Positions 54,084 to 63,118 of a stretch of DNA of 64,000 nucleotides are shown here, one piece after another. Position 1 is the first letter of the stretch, and every line of letters begins with the position of its first letter. Origin of the DNA: Natrinema hispanicum (GTDB lineage: Archaea; Halobacteriota; Halobacteria; Halobacteriales; Natrialbaceae); the NCBI RefSeq assembly GCF_004217335.1, contig NZ_SHMP01000007.1, forward strand, positions 124,001 to 188,000. The letters run 5' to 3'. The position numbers and the translations under genes are program-made. The notes under the pieces are model-generated. The model ran no database searches. It was not told where the DNA came from and saw nothing but the letters and a program-made list of their open reading frames with translations.

Positions 54084-54203
54084 ATGCAATCAGCGAATGC
54101 CACCTTTCAGGAAGTGTTCGCAACGTGGGCGCGTCATTCCGCGCCGTGGATGCTGTTGTTCTTTGTGCTGTTCACAATCGCAGGCTACGCACTGATGCTC
54201 TGA
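54084..54203 (+). CDS. Small membrane protein (39 aa)
   Basis: ATG at 54084 with a TTGCTTAATAG TATA-like element about 25 nt upstream, suggesting a leaderless mRNA. The product has a polar N-terminal half (MQSANATFQEVFATWARHS) and one hydrophobic helix (WMLLFFVLFTIAGYALML). No homologue recognised. The ORF is credible because of promoter spacing and composition. Confidence 0.5.
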   Translation: MQSANATFQEVFATWARHSAPWMLLFFVLFTIAGYALML

Positions 54204-54216
54204 GAAAGAATACTAT

Positions 54217-54546
54217 CTACTCCGGCGGCACCCACACATCCTGTAGAATCTCGTGAGCTTTCGCCATAACACGGGCGCGCCGTTCGTTGTTCGCGTTTTG
54301 TGCTTCTCGAAGCATCTGCAACACGCGGTCGATCTCTTCTTGGCTCTCCTGTGGTGCAGACTGGATCTTTTGGAGTTCCTCGATCGCCACGTGGAAACAT
54401 GAATCGCGGAGCGTCATTCCCGGGCCCGCACTGTCCGGTTCATCGTAGCCAGCAGATCCGGGCTGGGCACTCCCCTCTCGCGTCATGTCGATCACCTCTG
54501 CTAGATGCTCGTTGTCCGTAACGTCCTCGCCGTTGATATAATCCAT
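54217..54546 (-). CDS. Acidic hypothetical protein (109 aa)
   Basis: MDYINGEDVTDNEHLAEVID, a flexible acidic or Gly-rich middle, and a C-terminal helical segment (ESQEEIDRVLQMLREAQNANN, ARVMAKAHEILQ). No known domain. An A/T-rich region at 54560-54575 precedes the start. Confidence 0.55.
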   Translation of the reverse strand: MDYINGEDVTDNEHLAEVIDMTREGSAQPGSAGYDEPDSAGPGMTLRDSCFHVAIEELQKIQSAPQESQEEIDRVLQMLREAQNANNERRARVMAKAHEILQDVWVPPE

Positions 54547-54995
54547 AGCTCATAGTTGCTATGCAGGGTAGTTAACACTTGTTAAGGATGAACACGCAAG
54601 GCGACGCGACAGGAACCCGGTTGCCGTCTTGCTTTGAGGGGTTTGGAGCCAGCCAATTCTAACAGAATTGTGAAAACACTCGGTGGTAAGTTTAGGGCTG
54701 TAGTTACCGCGGGCGCGGTGTCCGAGAACTCGGGTGGCCTCGGACAGACTAGGCCTGACCTCTCTCTCGAGCACCACTACAAACTCGATTGCTGTCGGCT
54801 TTTGTCTGACATGCAGGCATCACAGACATCATCAGTGTCAAACAGCACGCGAACCGTGACGACATGAAATCTGGCTCAACAAAAAAGAAGTAGAGCGGTT
54901 TCTCAAGGCTACCGACGGAACCCAATAGCGGATCGAATTCGGTTTTTCTGCGCCTGAGAGGATGAGGCGCATACTCGTGTGTCTCGAGGCCACGA
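54547..54995. other. Intergenic region, no gene seen
   Basis: About 450 bp between the acidic ORF and the SWIM gene. No ORF with host-like composition and no clear repeat. Confidence 0.4.
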
Positions 54996-55556
54996 ATGAG
55001 TACAGACCGACCACTCCAGAGCGACTCGCATCGAGATCGACCGACAAACGAGTACACGAGCGACCGCGATCGCAGTTATCCAGGAGACGTTGCCCGACTG
55101 AACGGACACGAGCTCGTCGCGATCGACGAGTGGCTTCCAGGCACGGAGCCAACACCGTACGAACTCAATCTCACAGATGGCTACGAGTACCGGACACGCT
55201 ACTGGCGTTGCAGGAAGTGCGGCCAAGAACGCAACCATCGCGACGAGTTCACCACTCCCTGCGACAACCCCCAGCCACCGACTGCCCTCAAGGCAGGTGG
55301 TTACTCGATCGATGACCCACGAACTCGCCGTGCACTGAACAAGAAGTTGGACGTCCGCTTTGCGACAGTGGGCCCGATCTATGAAGTCGAGAGTGAGAGC
55401 GGGAATACCTACAAGGTCGATATCGAGGCAACAACGTGTACCTGTCCTGATTTCGAGCAGCGCCAGCCAGACGATGGCTGCAAGCATCTTCGCCGTGTCG
55501 ACCTCGAGATCCGCACGGGACTTGTCCCGGCGCCGGATGGCACGTTCAGCCGCTGA
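54996..55556 (+). CDS. SWIM zinc-finger protein
   Basis: A 186-aa protein from the ATG at 54996. Residues about 70-95 hold a Cys pair (WRCRKCGQERNH, followed by PCDN). The C-terminal SWIM motif is CTCPDFEQRQPDDGCKHLRRV (CxCx(n)CxH). SWIM domains bind DNA or proteins and occur in recombination-linked factors. It heads a cluster of small zinc proteins (55715, 55879). Confidence 0.85.
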   Translation: MSTDRPLQSDSHRDRPTNEYTSDRDRSYPGDVARLNGHELVAIDEWLPGTEPTPYELNLTDGYEYRTRYWRCRKCGQERNHRDEFTTPCDNPQPPTALKAGGYSIDDPRTRRALNKKLDVRFATVGPIYEVESESGNTYKVDIEATTCTCPDFEQRQPDDGCKHLRRVDLEIRTGLVPAPDGTFSR

Positions 55557-55714
55557 CTGTCAAGTGATCTCGTCACGCGAGACGGTTTGTAACCCCCGAA
55601 AAGGGTGCGGGGGCTCGAAAGGAGCCCACCGCAGCAACCCATGAGACAAAGAGAGACAGCAATCGCGTCGACAGACACTGAAACGACTCAGCTCTTGAAC
55701 CGAGGGATCGCCAG

Positions 55715-55879
55715 ATGACTGACCGCGACGAGTGCCGAATGCCGACGTGTTCGGAACCCGCTCGCGATCGTGCAGGATACACTGGTCGATTCTGTTCGGA
55801 CAGCTGTGAGGTCCGCTACGAGCACCTCCAAGCGGACGCTCGAGACGCTGCAGTGGACGAAGCCGAGGATCGGTACTGA
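55715..55879 (+). CDS. Small zinc-ribbon protein (54 aa)
   Basis: ATG at 55715 to TGA 55877-55879. CRMPTCSEPARDRAGYTGRF is followed by CSDSCEVRYEHL, a CxxxC..CxxxC zinc-binding arrangement of treble-clef type, and then an acidic tail. The stop overlaps the start of the next gene (TGATG). Confidence 0.6.
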   Translation: MTDRDECRMPTCSEPARDRAGYTGRFCSDSCEVRYEHLQADARDAAVDEAEDRY

Positions 55880-56079
55880 TGCTCGAGCAGATCGATCAGC
55901 GTGGCAAGCGTTTCACGATCGATGACGAGGACAGTGTCGACGATGTCGCTTGTGACCGGTGTCGGCGAGCTGAACTGCTCGAACGACAGGCTCAAAGAGA
56001 GATCGGTGAACTCGAGCGTGCGAAGACAGTCGCTGGACCAGACAGTACAGATTCTGATATTGGAAAACTCGACCGATGA
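55879..56079 (+). CDS. Small CxxC helical protein (66 aa)
   Basis: MLEQIDQRGKRFTIDDEDSV, then ACDRCRRAELLERQAQREIG, and an ELERAKTVAG..GKLDR end. It is coupled to the preceding zinc-ribbon gene. Its last 40 codons recur, diverged, at 63285-63397 next to another origin box. Function unknown. Confidence 0.6.
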   Translation: MLEQIDQRGKRFTIDDEDSVDDVACDRCRRAELLERQAQREIGELERAKTVAGPDSTDSDIGKLDR

Positions 56080-56442
56080 CACGGGACTTGCGGTACGAAA
56101 GACACACCGTATTTCCTGAGAAGAACAGCTCAAATCGAGATCAGCTGTAAGCAGTGAGGAAACTCTCCCTTCATAGATAGTTGATACCGCACGCACACAG
56201 AGTTCACTCTGCACACGGTGTGTCTCGAGTCTCGAAAAGCGGTATGTCCGGTGGATCGAGGACGAAGATCAACACCGGACGGGACTGAGGGTGGGCGATG
56301 ATTGAATCCGGGCAGTGTCGCGCGCAGTGGATCACGCGACAGGTAATATATCCGATGTCCTCATTATCAATCTCTTCCCGATTCCCAGTTACACGGACGC
56401 GACCGCGCATGACACGAACTCTGCCAGTCGAAAACACACTGA

Positions 56443-56501
56443 GAGTTCCGTTCTCAAATCGAATACTCTTCTGCCAGTTCAACCAGGTCGTAGACGTGAA
56501 T
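56443..56501. repeat. Direct repeat of the bax1 3' end (left copy)
   Basis: 59 bp with one mismatch to 58474-58532. It encodes the last residues of Bax1 (GIHVYDLVELAEEYSI and stop) on the minus strand but has no gene body. Together the two copies enclose the ORB array and orc1/cdc6. Confidence 0.85.
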
Positions 56502-56528
56502 TCCGGGTTCTCAAACACTGAGACTACT

Positions 56529-57135
56529 GCGGACACTGTGGTGTGAGAAAAGACAGACACCCCACCATGTCCGCTATTCTTCGAAAAAACATGTTACTAG
56601 AACAGCAGACATAGTGGTGTGATCTGACTGGCAATGAACGATCATATCTGGCCTTTCCGAAGACCTGTTATCGGAACGACGGACACAGTGGTGTCTATAC
56701 GAGTACAGACACACCACCATGTCCGCTGTTCTTCGGAGAACACGTTACTATAACGACGGACATAGTGGTGTTAGAAAATATCGGCATCTGAAATTGGCCT
56801 TCTCAAGACTTATGACGAGGTTTAGGAGGCTTAGCGTACAATATGAGATTGAAAGGAGACACCCACCCCACTATGTCCGCAGTTCTTCTGAAACTAAGGG
56901 GGAGGTGGTGCTGATAAACCGATTGTCATACAACCACCTAACAACCACTAGTGTGCTTCTAGATATCATTCGGACGATAACACTGTCTACATAATAAATC
57001 TTTCTGCATCTAGATACTGATCTCAGCGTATGTCCTTATTTGAGTGAGTTACTGCGGACACGGTGGGGTGGGTGTGTGCTGAGTATCTTTATAAACTCCC
57101 AGAACAGCGGAAACGGCGGACACTGCGGCAGGGGG
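56529..57135. other. Replication origin: ORB-like repeat array with A/T-rich unwinding region
   Basis: Nine copies of a GCGGACAYNGTGGTGT-type box, in both orientations: 56529-56544(+), 56557-56574(-), 56605-56620(+), 56679-56694(+), 56711-56726(-), 56756-56771(+), 56859-56880(-), 57054-57075(+) and 57116-57135(+). Boxes at 56859 and 57054 are longer, with an added GGGTGGGTGT tail. An A/T-rich stretch lies between them (about 56890-57050) and would melt first. The array sits directly upstream of orc1/cdc6, the classical archaeal origin layout. Confidence 0.85.
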
Positions 57136-57175
57136 TGGTTTTAATATCTTCCACTCTAAATGTATTCCAAAACAG

Positions 57176-58417
57176 ATGGGTGGAATGTTCGAGCGGGATC
57201 TGGATATTTACCGGAACCGAGACGCACTGAGGGAAGACTATCAACCCGATACTCTCGTTGGTCGCGATGAGGAGCTGGAACGATACAAAACGGCGCTTCA
57301 ACCGGTAATCAACGGGGAACAACCGAACAACATCTTCCTCTATGGAAAGACCGGTGTTGGGAAGACCGCAGGAACCCGATTTCTTCTTGACCATCTAATT
57401 GATGACGCGGCTCAGTATGATGACATCAAGCTCACCGTAAAGATGCTAAATTGTGATGGTCTCTCAAGCAGCTATCAAATCGCAACAAGACTCGTCAATA
57501 AATTCAGGGACGAATCAAATCAGATCTCTACAACTGGATATCCTCGTTCCACTGTCTATGATATGCTATGGGAAGAACTCGACAAATGTGGTGGTACGAT
57601 CCTTATCGTTCTTGATGAGGTTGACCACATCAATAATGATAGCATTCTCTACCAACTTCCTCGAGCCCGTGCGAACGGAAATCTATCCAATGCGAAAATT
57701 GGGATTATCGGGATCTCGAACGACTTTTCTTTTCGTGATAATCTCTCGCCGAAAGTCAAGAGTTCCCTGTGTGAGGAAGAGATACAGTTCCCGGCATATG
57801 ATGCCCAAGAACTCATCCAGATCCTTCGTCAACGCGCAGACGTAGCCTTCTATGATGGTGTTCTCACTGACGGTGTTATTGAACTCTGTGCTGCATATGG
57901 TGCTAAAGACGCCGGTGACGCCCGCCAGTCATTGGATCTTTTGATGAAAACTGGTGATCTTGCACGAGACCGTGATACCAAGGCGATTACAGAAGATCTT
58001 GTTCGCGATGCTAGAAATGAACTTGAGCGAGGACGAATTCGCGAAGGAATCTCTGGATTGACTCAACACGGTCATCTTGTTCTCTATGCACTAATCACAC
58101 TTGACAGAGAGGGGGAGACACCAGTTCGGTCTCGAGATATTCGGCCTAGATACACCAACTTTGCCAACCAGATTGGGGCTGATCCGCTCGTTCCTCGTCG
58201 GATGCGCGACCACCTCGGTGAACTCTCTATGTTGGGAATCATCTCCGCTGTTGAACGAAATGAAGGACGGCGTGGCGGAACTTATCGAGAATATTCTGTT
58301 GATATGGATATTAATATGATTCTTAGTGCACTTGACGAGACTATTACAGAGGTCGGTGTCCATGAGTCAATAGCCGGTATCTTTGCTGAAGACACGACGC
58401 TCGAACGGTACACCTGA
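57176..58417 (+). CDS. orc1: Orc1/Cdc6-type replication initiator
   Basis: A 413-aa AAA+ ATPase. Walker A is YGKTGVGKTAGT, Walker B is LIVLDEVDHI, sensor 1 is IGISND and sensor 2 is GDARQSLDLLMKTGD. A C-terminal winged helix (about residues 300-400) would bind the ORB boxes upstream. It is divergent from the chromosomal type in the initiator-specific motif region and is typical of plasmid initiators. TTTTAATATC about 30 nt before the start may be the TATA box. It is the defining gene of the replicon. Confidence 0.95.
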   Translation: MGGMFERDLDIYRNRDALREDYQPDTLVGRDEELERYKTALQPVINGEQPNNIFLYGKTGVGKTAGTRFLLDHLIDDAAQYDDIKLTVKMLNCDGLSSSYQIATRLVNKFRDESNQISTTGYPRSTVYDMLWEELDKCGGTILIVLDEVDHINNDSILYQLPRARANGNLSNAKIGIIGISNDFSFRDNLSPKVKSSLCEEEIQFPAYDAQELIQILRQRADVAFYDGVLTDGVIELCAAYGAKDAGDARQSLDLLMKTGDLARDRDTKAITEDLVRDARNELERGRIREGISGLTQHGHLVLYALITLDREGETPVRSRDIRPRYTNFANQIGADPLVPRRMRDHLGELSMLGIISAVERNEGRRGGTYREYSVDMDINMILSALDETITEVGVHESIAGIFAEDTTLERYT

Positions 58418-58436
58418 GCCTGATTCTGATATTACT

Positions 58437-58452
58437 GCGGACATAGTGGTGT
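58437..58452 (+). repeat. Tenth origin box, downstream of orc1/cdc6
   Basis: GCGGACATAGTGGTGT, identical in core to the upstream boxes. It lies between the orc1/cdc6 stop and the right copy of the bax1-tail repeat. Confidence 0.8.
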
Positions 58453-58473
58453 TGGGTCGTGAACTCGTCTGGG

Positions 58474-58532
58474 GAGTTCCGTTCTCAAATCGAATACTCT
58501 TCTGCCAGTTCAACCAGGTCATAGACGTGAAT
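58474..58532. repeat. Direct repeat of the bax1 3' end (right copy, within bax1)
   Basis: The native copy: it contains the bax1 stop codon and last codons. It pairs with 56443-56501 across the replication module. Confidence 0.85.
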
Positions 58533-59816
58533 CCCAGTTTTGAACCAAAGCACCCGCTCGCTCGTTTCACCGAAGTCATCATTCGAGCAGTCTAACTGTT
58601 CGGAGACTGCGACAAGGAGATTCTCAGCATCTGCCTGGCGTATTTTCTTCAGCTTCGACTCGAGATACTCGGGTGTCCAGAATCCGATGATCTCGAGAAT
58701 CGCTCGCCGGCCATCCGGGTGCTCGATCGCGAAATCGGGGATCATCACCTCATCACCGAGGTCAAACACATCGTTTTCGCGTAGTAACTCCCAGTCCGTG
58801 GTCGCTCGCTCCCATTTCTGGGCGAGTGTCTGCTCAAGATCGCTATCGAACTGCCTGCCGGTACTGTAGTGTGAATCGAGTCCGTCAGTGCCGTCTAGTC
58901 TGAGTTGCCGTGTCTCACCCGCTGTCTCATCGACAAGTACTGTGGCAGTCATCTCCCAGCGGTCACAGAGGGGCAATGCTGGCAGAAAGTTCGCCAACCG
59001 GATGCCGTACTTTTGCGATTGAGAGAACAACGACGCTGGCCCGTCAAGTATGGCCTCGTAGCCATCGGCACGGTCAGTTCGTTCGACACGCTTGCCATCA
59101 GAATCGATCGGATAGATCCGATGCATCAGTCCGAAGAGTTTGACGTAGCTGAATACCGTCCCGAAATGATCCCAGACACGGATTCGCATTTCAGTTGCGT
59201 CGTAGAGGACCGCCTGGGCGAGTGCAAGATTGTAGCGAGTGACCAGCCAGTCGACCGTCAGATCAGTGTGTTCGTACTCGCCGTCACTACTGCCAGTCAG
59301 TGTCGTCGTTGTGGTCGATTGCTCGCCAGTATCGGCATACTGGTCAGCGGTCCGCGTGCCGATCTGGACAAGTCGTTTGTTCTCCTCGAGGTCAGCATAC
59401 ATCCCGCGGTAGCATGCTTCGAGTGAGATACCCAACTCATCAGCAACTGCACTATACACCTCGATCTTCTGTGTGTCGTCACCGAGCGTGGGTTGGCGAA
59501 CAACCGGATATCGCTTGTTGGCTTTCTCGAACAGGCGCTGGCGGATCTCACGAGACTCGACTGGAGACATGACTTCGAACTCACACTCGTCGAGAAGCAG
59601 TTTCGCCAGCCCTTGGACGATCTTGTAGTTGGTATCCGCTACAGTGAGTTCGTCGATCGCGTCTTCGAGATCGCCTTTCGGCTCACCGAGATGGGCATCG
59701 AACAGCGCAATGAGTTCGCGTGCCGTCTCTCGATAGTTCTCATCCGTCGGATCAATAAACAGCGGCTTGATTGCATCGCCGGTGGTACGAGAGCGAGCCA
59801 GATCAGCCGTCAGCAT
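58485..59816 (-). CDS. bax1: Bax1-type nuclease (DUF790), partner of XPB
   Basis: A 443-aa protein of the DUF790 family. The C-terminal PD-(D/E)xK-like nuclease is visible as MIPDFAIEHPDGRRAILEIIGFW. The N-terminal helical part (LARSRTTGDAIKPLFIDPT) fits the family. Bax1 forms a helicase-nuclease complex with archaeal XPB in nucleotide excision repair. It overlaps the upstream xpb gene by 14 nt, so the subunits are made together. Its 3' end is duplicated on the far side of the origin. Confidence 0.9.
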   Translation of the reverse strand: MLTADLARSRTTGDAIKPLFIDPTDENYRETARELIALFDAHLGEPKGDLEDAIDELTVADTNYKIVQGLAKLLLDECEFEVMSPVESREIRQRLFEKANKRYPVVRQPTLGDDTQKIEVYSAVADELGISLEACYRGMYADLEENKRLVQIGTRTADQYADTGEQSTTTTTLTGSSDGEYEHTDLTVDWLVTRYNLALAQAVLYDATEMRIRVWDHFGTVFSYVKLFGLMHRIYPIDSDGKRVERTDRADGYEAILDGPASLFSQSQKYGIRLANFLPALPLCDRWEMTATVLVDETAGETRQLRLDGTDGLDSHYSTGRQFDSDLEQTLAQKWERATTDWELLRENDVFDLGDEVMIPDFAIEHPDGRRAILEIIGFWTPEYLESKLKKIRQADAENLLVAVSEQLDCSNDDFGETSERVLWFKTGIHVYDLVELAEEYSI

Positions 59817-61215
59817 TCGTCGTCACCCCTTGTCGGCGCTGTTGGGACACGTATGTTTCCATCGTGTCTGCCGTGATAATCTCATAGAGTCGTGCCGGCT
59901 GGCGGTCATCTGTCGGCCGGAGGATGCGTCCAAGCCGCTGGGCATACTGCCGTTTCGAAGCGCTTCCCGACAGGATAATCCCCACGTTCGCAGCGGGAAC
60001 GTCAATCCCCTCGTCGAGCACTTGAGACGTTGCCAGCATCGAGTATTCGCCAGTCCGAAACCGCTCGAGAATCTCGGTGCGCTCGTCCGTCTTCGTTTGA
60101 TGGGTGATGCAGGGGACGATAAATTCCTGAGAGATTTCGTAGGCGAAGCCATTGTCCGCAGTGAAGATAATCGCGCGGTCGTCGTGGTGGCGTTTGAGCA
60201 GGTTGTCGAGCGTCTCGAGTTTTTTCTCTGCCGTTCGAGCGATGCGTTCGGCGCGCTGCTTGGCGATGAGTGCCCGCCGTCCCTTTGGATCGTAGGACGT
60301 CCGTTTGAGGAACTCCTGATAACCCTCCTCTTTCCAGAGATCGAACTCGTGGCTATCGACGTAGTCGCGATAGAGCTGGTACTCCTCGTCGTATGTCTCC
60401 CGTTCCTCGGCCGTGAGCTCGACAGACATATGGATGGTTTCGTACTCGCTGAGGTACTTGCCAGCGAGTTCGTCGACAGCCTCTTCATAGACAACCGGAC
60501 CGATGAGATCCTTGAGGAGTTCATGCTTTCCGTCAGGCCGTTCGTAGGTAGCGGTCAGTCCCAGCCGATACGGTGCGATCGTCATTTCGGGAATCTGCCG
60601 GTAGGTCGGCGCTGGCAGGTGATGTTCCTCGTCGACGACGAGTAAGCCGAACTGGTCGCCGTATTCGTTGATGTAGCGGTAGGCACTATCGTAGGTAGTG
60701 ACGGTGATCGCGGTGACCTCGTGGCTGCCGCCGCCGAGAACGCCGATCGGATCTCTGAGTTGATCGCCAAAGGCGTTGGTGAGTGTGGCGTGCCACTGAT
60801 TCATCAGGTCAATCGTCGGTGTCACGATGAGTGTGCTCACGCCGGCATCAGCGATGGCCTGCAGTCCAAGAAAGGTCTTTCCGCTTCCGGTCGGAAGAAC
60901 GACACTCCCCTGGCGGCCATGGTCAATCCAGGCGTTGAGGGCGGCCTGCTGGTAGTCACGCGGTTCGATGTGGAGCGCTGGCGTGAGATCGAGAGCAGGA
61001 TAGGCCCGCGCGGTGTCTTCAAGAGCGTGAGCAAACCCGTCCTGAAGCGTTGCCTGCTCGTTTCCGTCCGACCAGGCGCCCACCCATTCGAGGAGGGACC
61101 GATATCGATATGCTTGCGTTCGGTACTCGTCGACGCGGTCGTCCCACTCCGCATAGGGGATATCGTCGGAGGCATCACGGAGCAAGAGCGTCCCGTCGTC
61201 GAATTCGACTCGCAT
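59803..61215 (-). CDS. xpb: XPB/Rad25-type DNA repair helicase
   Basis: A 470-aa superfamily 2 helicase. Motifs: Q-region RDYQQAALNAW, Walker A VLPTGSGKTFLG, DExH-like VVDEEHHLPAP, TAT in LGLTATYERPDG (the RED-like ERPDG segment is characteristic of XPB), and motif VI AQRLGRILRPTDD. It unwinds damaged DNA with Bax1 encoded downstream. A 164-bp region separates it from the CcbP-like gene upstream. Confidence 0.93.
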   Translation of the reverse strand: MRVEFDDGTLLLRDASDDIPYAEWDDRVDEYRTQAYRYRSLLEWVGAWSDGNEQATLQDGFAHALEDTARAYPALDLTPALHIEPRDYQQAALNAWIDHGRQGSVVLPTGSGKTFLGLQAIADAGVSTLIVTPTIDLMNQWHATLTNAFGDQLRDPIGVLGGGSHEVTAITVTTYDSAYRYINEYGDQFGLLVVDEEHHLPAPTYRQIPEMTIAPYRLGLTATYERPDGKHELLKDLIGPVVYEEAVDELAGKYLSEYETIHMSVELTAEERETYDEEYQLYRDYVDSHEFDLWKEEGYQEFLKRTSYDPKGRRALIAKQRAERIARTAEKKLETLDNLLKRHHDDRAIIFTADNGFAYEISQEFIVPCITHQTKTDERTEILERFRTGEYSMLATSQVLDEGIDVPAANVGIILSGSASKRQYAQRLGRILRPTDDRQPARLYEIITADTMETYVSQQRRQGVTTNADG

Positions 61216-61378
61216 TCAGTGTACAGACAGAGATCCTCGAACGGATTCAATATGTGGGTTCCTCGGGTTCCGGTGAGGCGTTCGTCCGTCTTGTCCTTCT
61301 GCAAACAGGGCGAGTGCCTTGGTGCTGGACTCCGAGAGGGGTCACGGTTGTGGATAGCCCAGTCAGGAGCCACGGTTG

Positions 61379-61735
61379 TTAGCGGCCGAGCCAGTACTGC
61401 CAGTCTGCAATCGCTTGTTCTGTGTCACGACCGGCTTCGAGAGGTTCCAGTTGCTCTAGCGGCACGCCAAGTTCTCTGTCCATCCACTCTATCGTCACGA
61501 ACATCTGGCTGAGAGTCGGATCTGTCGGGGACATTCCAATCACGCGTATCGTTTCGCCTTCTTTGAGGGGAGACTCCTCTCGCTCGGTGACACAACGCGC
61601 TTCAAACGGGAAGTCCATCGTATCGTCCAGATAGGTGTACCATCCCCACGCCTGCTCTTCTGGACTGTAGGTGTCGACGATGATACGCATCTTGATGCGC
61701 TCTTCCCGCTCTTCGTCCTTCTCGGTCCATGTCAT
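61379..61735 (-). CDS. CcbP-type calcium-binding protein (PF11535-like)
   Basis: A 118-aa acidic protein from the ATG at 61735; the longer frame to 61789 is less likely. RIIVDTYSPEEQAWGWYTYL and DDTMDFPFEARCV match the calcium-binding domain first described in cyanobacterial CcbP. Acidic residues and a beta-barrel-like C-terminus (GETIRVIGMSPTDPTLSQMF) follow. It could buffer Ca2+ or act structurally. It is adjacent to xpb but probably separately expressed. Confidence 0.75.
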   Translation of the reverse strand: MTWTEKDEEREERIKMRIIVDTYSPEEQAWGWYTYLDDTMDFPFEARCVTEREESPLKEGETIRVIGMSPTDPTLSQMFVTIEWMDRELGVPLEQLEPLEAGRDTEQAIADWQYWLGR

Positions 61736-61805
61736 ATGATGCTCGGGTAGGGGTGGCAGAAACCACTTGCCAACCAATCCAAGAGACACTCGATCCGCCC
61801 GTAGA

Positions 61806-61845
61806 GTGAACCGCCACGGGCGCGGTGGCCCGTGGCTTCCCGTGG
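61806..61845 (-). ncRNA. Predicted omegaRNA 3' end, copy 2
   Basis: The same hairpin as copy 1 (GCCACGGGC/GCCCGTGGC plus GGTTCAC). By family rule the guide would begin TCTACGGGCGGATCGAG (minus strand from 61805). Confidence 0.5.
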
Positions 61846-61846
61846 A

Positions 61847-63118
61847 TTAGTCGGACACACCCGCGACACCATCGGCGTGGTGACCTCTGGCGGTGTCGTG
61901 GGTCACGGTCGGCTGGGTCACACAGCCCGATGCCTGCCGTCGCAGCTTCCGCACGTTGGGAAGCGTCTTGAGAGCAGGCACATTCCTATCCAGTTTCGCC
62001 AATCCCTTCTTGGCGATGTTGATAGCCGCGTTCCGGTCAGCGTGGTCTTGCCGCCCACAATCCACGCACTTAAATCGCTTCTTGTTCCGGTTTGCACGAG
62101 TTGTCTGCTCACACTCGGTGAGTGAACACGCCTGACTCGTGTATTCCGGGTTGATTTTGTCGGACGGAACCCCTTGGAACGCGGCTTTGTACGTGATGAA
62201 CTCTCGAAGTTTGCGGAACGGAAGTGAGTGAAGGCGACGGTTCATCCGGGTGCCATAGTCAATCGAGTTCCGCATCTCTTTGAGGTCTTCAAAGACGATG
62301 ACGGGCTTCTCGAACTGAGACACCCACTCCACGACTTGTCGAGAGACTTTGTGGAGTTGGTCGTGGACGAACCGTTCCTCTTGTTGCTCGAACGCCCGGT
62401 CGAACGACGACTTCCCGTTGTTTTGCATCCGCTTTCGCATCGTGAAATATCGATGGCGTTCCTCCTTGATTTCAGGGAAGTCGATGACCACCGAATCAAC
62501 AATGTCGTCCTCGTGGAGGGCAGCGAGCGCAACGCAGTCCTCGTTAATATCCACACCCACCACCATTCGTGAATCCTCTTTGTCTTGGATATCGGCCTCC
62601 GTGTGGGTGATATTGATGTGGAGTTCGTACTTCTCGTTCCGCCTCATTGCTTCTGCCGTTCCGACACGCCACGCATCGGATTGGATGGCGTGGCGGAGTT
62701 GTTCGAGGGCGTCGGGTGACCCGCAAAGAGTGCCTTTCACCGGGGTGTACGGCTTCGCGCTGAGACGGTAACGGATACAGTTGTCTTCGAGGAACAGGTT
62801 GTACCCTTCCTCGTAGTTTGACCGGAGCGGGTACGCGCTATCTGTGGTGTGGCTGGGTTGGTTGTAGTCGTCGTACTCGTAATAGTTTTCCATCGCTTCG
62901 AGCGACTTCTGTACGACGAGTTGGGCGGTGTTGTTCACGAGGTCGGCGTCAGACTCCAAGTCTTTCCGAATCTCATCCCAGTCATCACCGTTCTTTGCTC
63001 GGCGGATGGTTTCGTTGTACACGCAGCGGGCTTCGAGGAAGGCGTCGTCCAGAAGTTGCTGACCGGACTCGTCTGGTTGGAGTTGAAAGACGAGTGTTTT
63101 GGTCAGCGACTTCTGCAT
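61847..63118 (-). CDS. tnpB: RNA-guided endonuclease TnpB, intact
   Basis: A 423-aa TnpB with RuvC residues in MVVGVDINEDCVALAA (D), VIVFEDLKEMRNS (E) and DHADRNAAINIAK (D). The zinc-finger segment is ACSLTECEQTT..RFKCVDCGRQ. It differs from the frameshifted copy at 1122-2392 by only a handful of residues. With its right-end omegaRNA it should be an active nuclease, and it could also use the omegaRNA of copy 1. Confidence 0.93.
   Translation of the reverse strand: MQKSLTKTLVFQLQPDESGQQLLDDAFLEARCVYNETIRRAKNGDDWDEIRKDLESDADLVNNTAQLVVQKSLEAMENYYEYDDYNQPSHTTDSAYPLRSNYEEGYNLFLEDNCIRYRLSAKPYTPVKGTLCGSPDALEQLRHAIQSDAWRVGTAEAMRRNEKYELHINITHTEADIQDKEDSRMVVGVDINEDCVALAALHEDDIVDSVVIDFPEIKEERHRYFTMRKRMQNNGKSSFDRAFEQQEERFVHDQLHKVSRQVVEWVSQFEKPVIVFEDLKEMRNSIDYGTRMNRRLHSLPFRKLREFITYKAAFQGVPSDKINPEYTSQACSLTECEQTTRANRNKKRFKCVDCGRQDHADRNAAINIAKKGLAKLDRNVPALKTLPNVRKLRRQASGCVTQPTVTHDTARGHHADGVAGVSD

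Noticed and set aside
56204..56560. 118-aa minus-strand frame left of the origin
   Set aside because: It reads the duplicated bax1 tail in the wrong frame and overlaps origin boxes.
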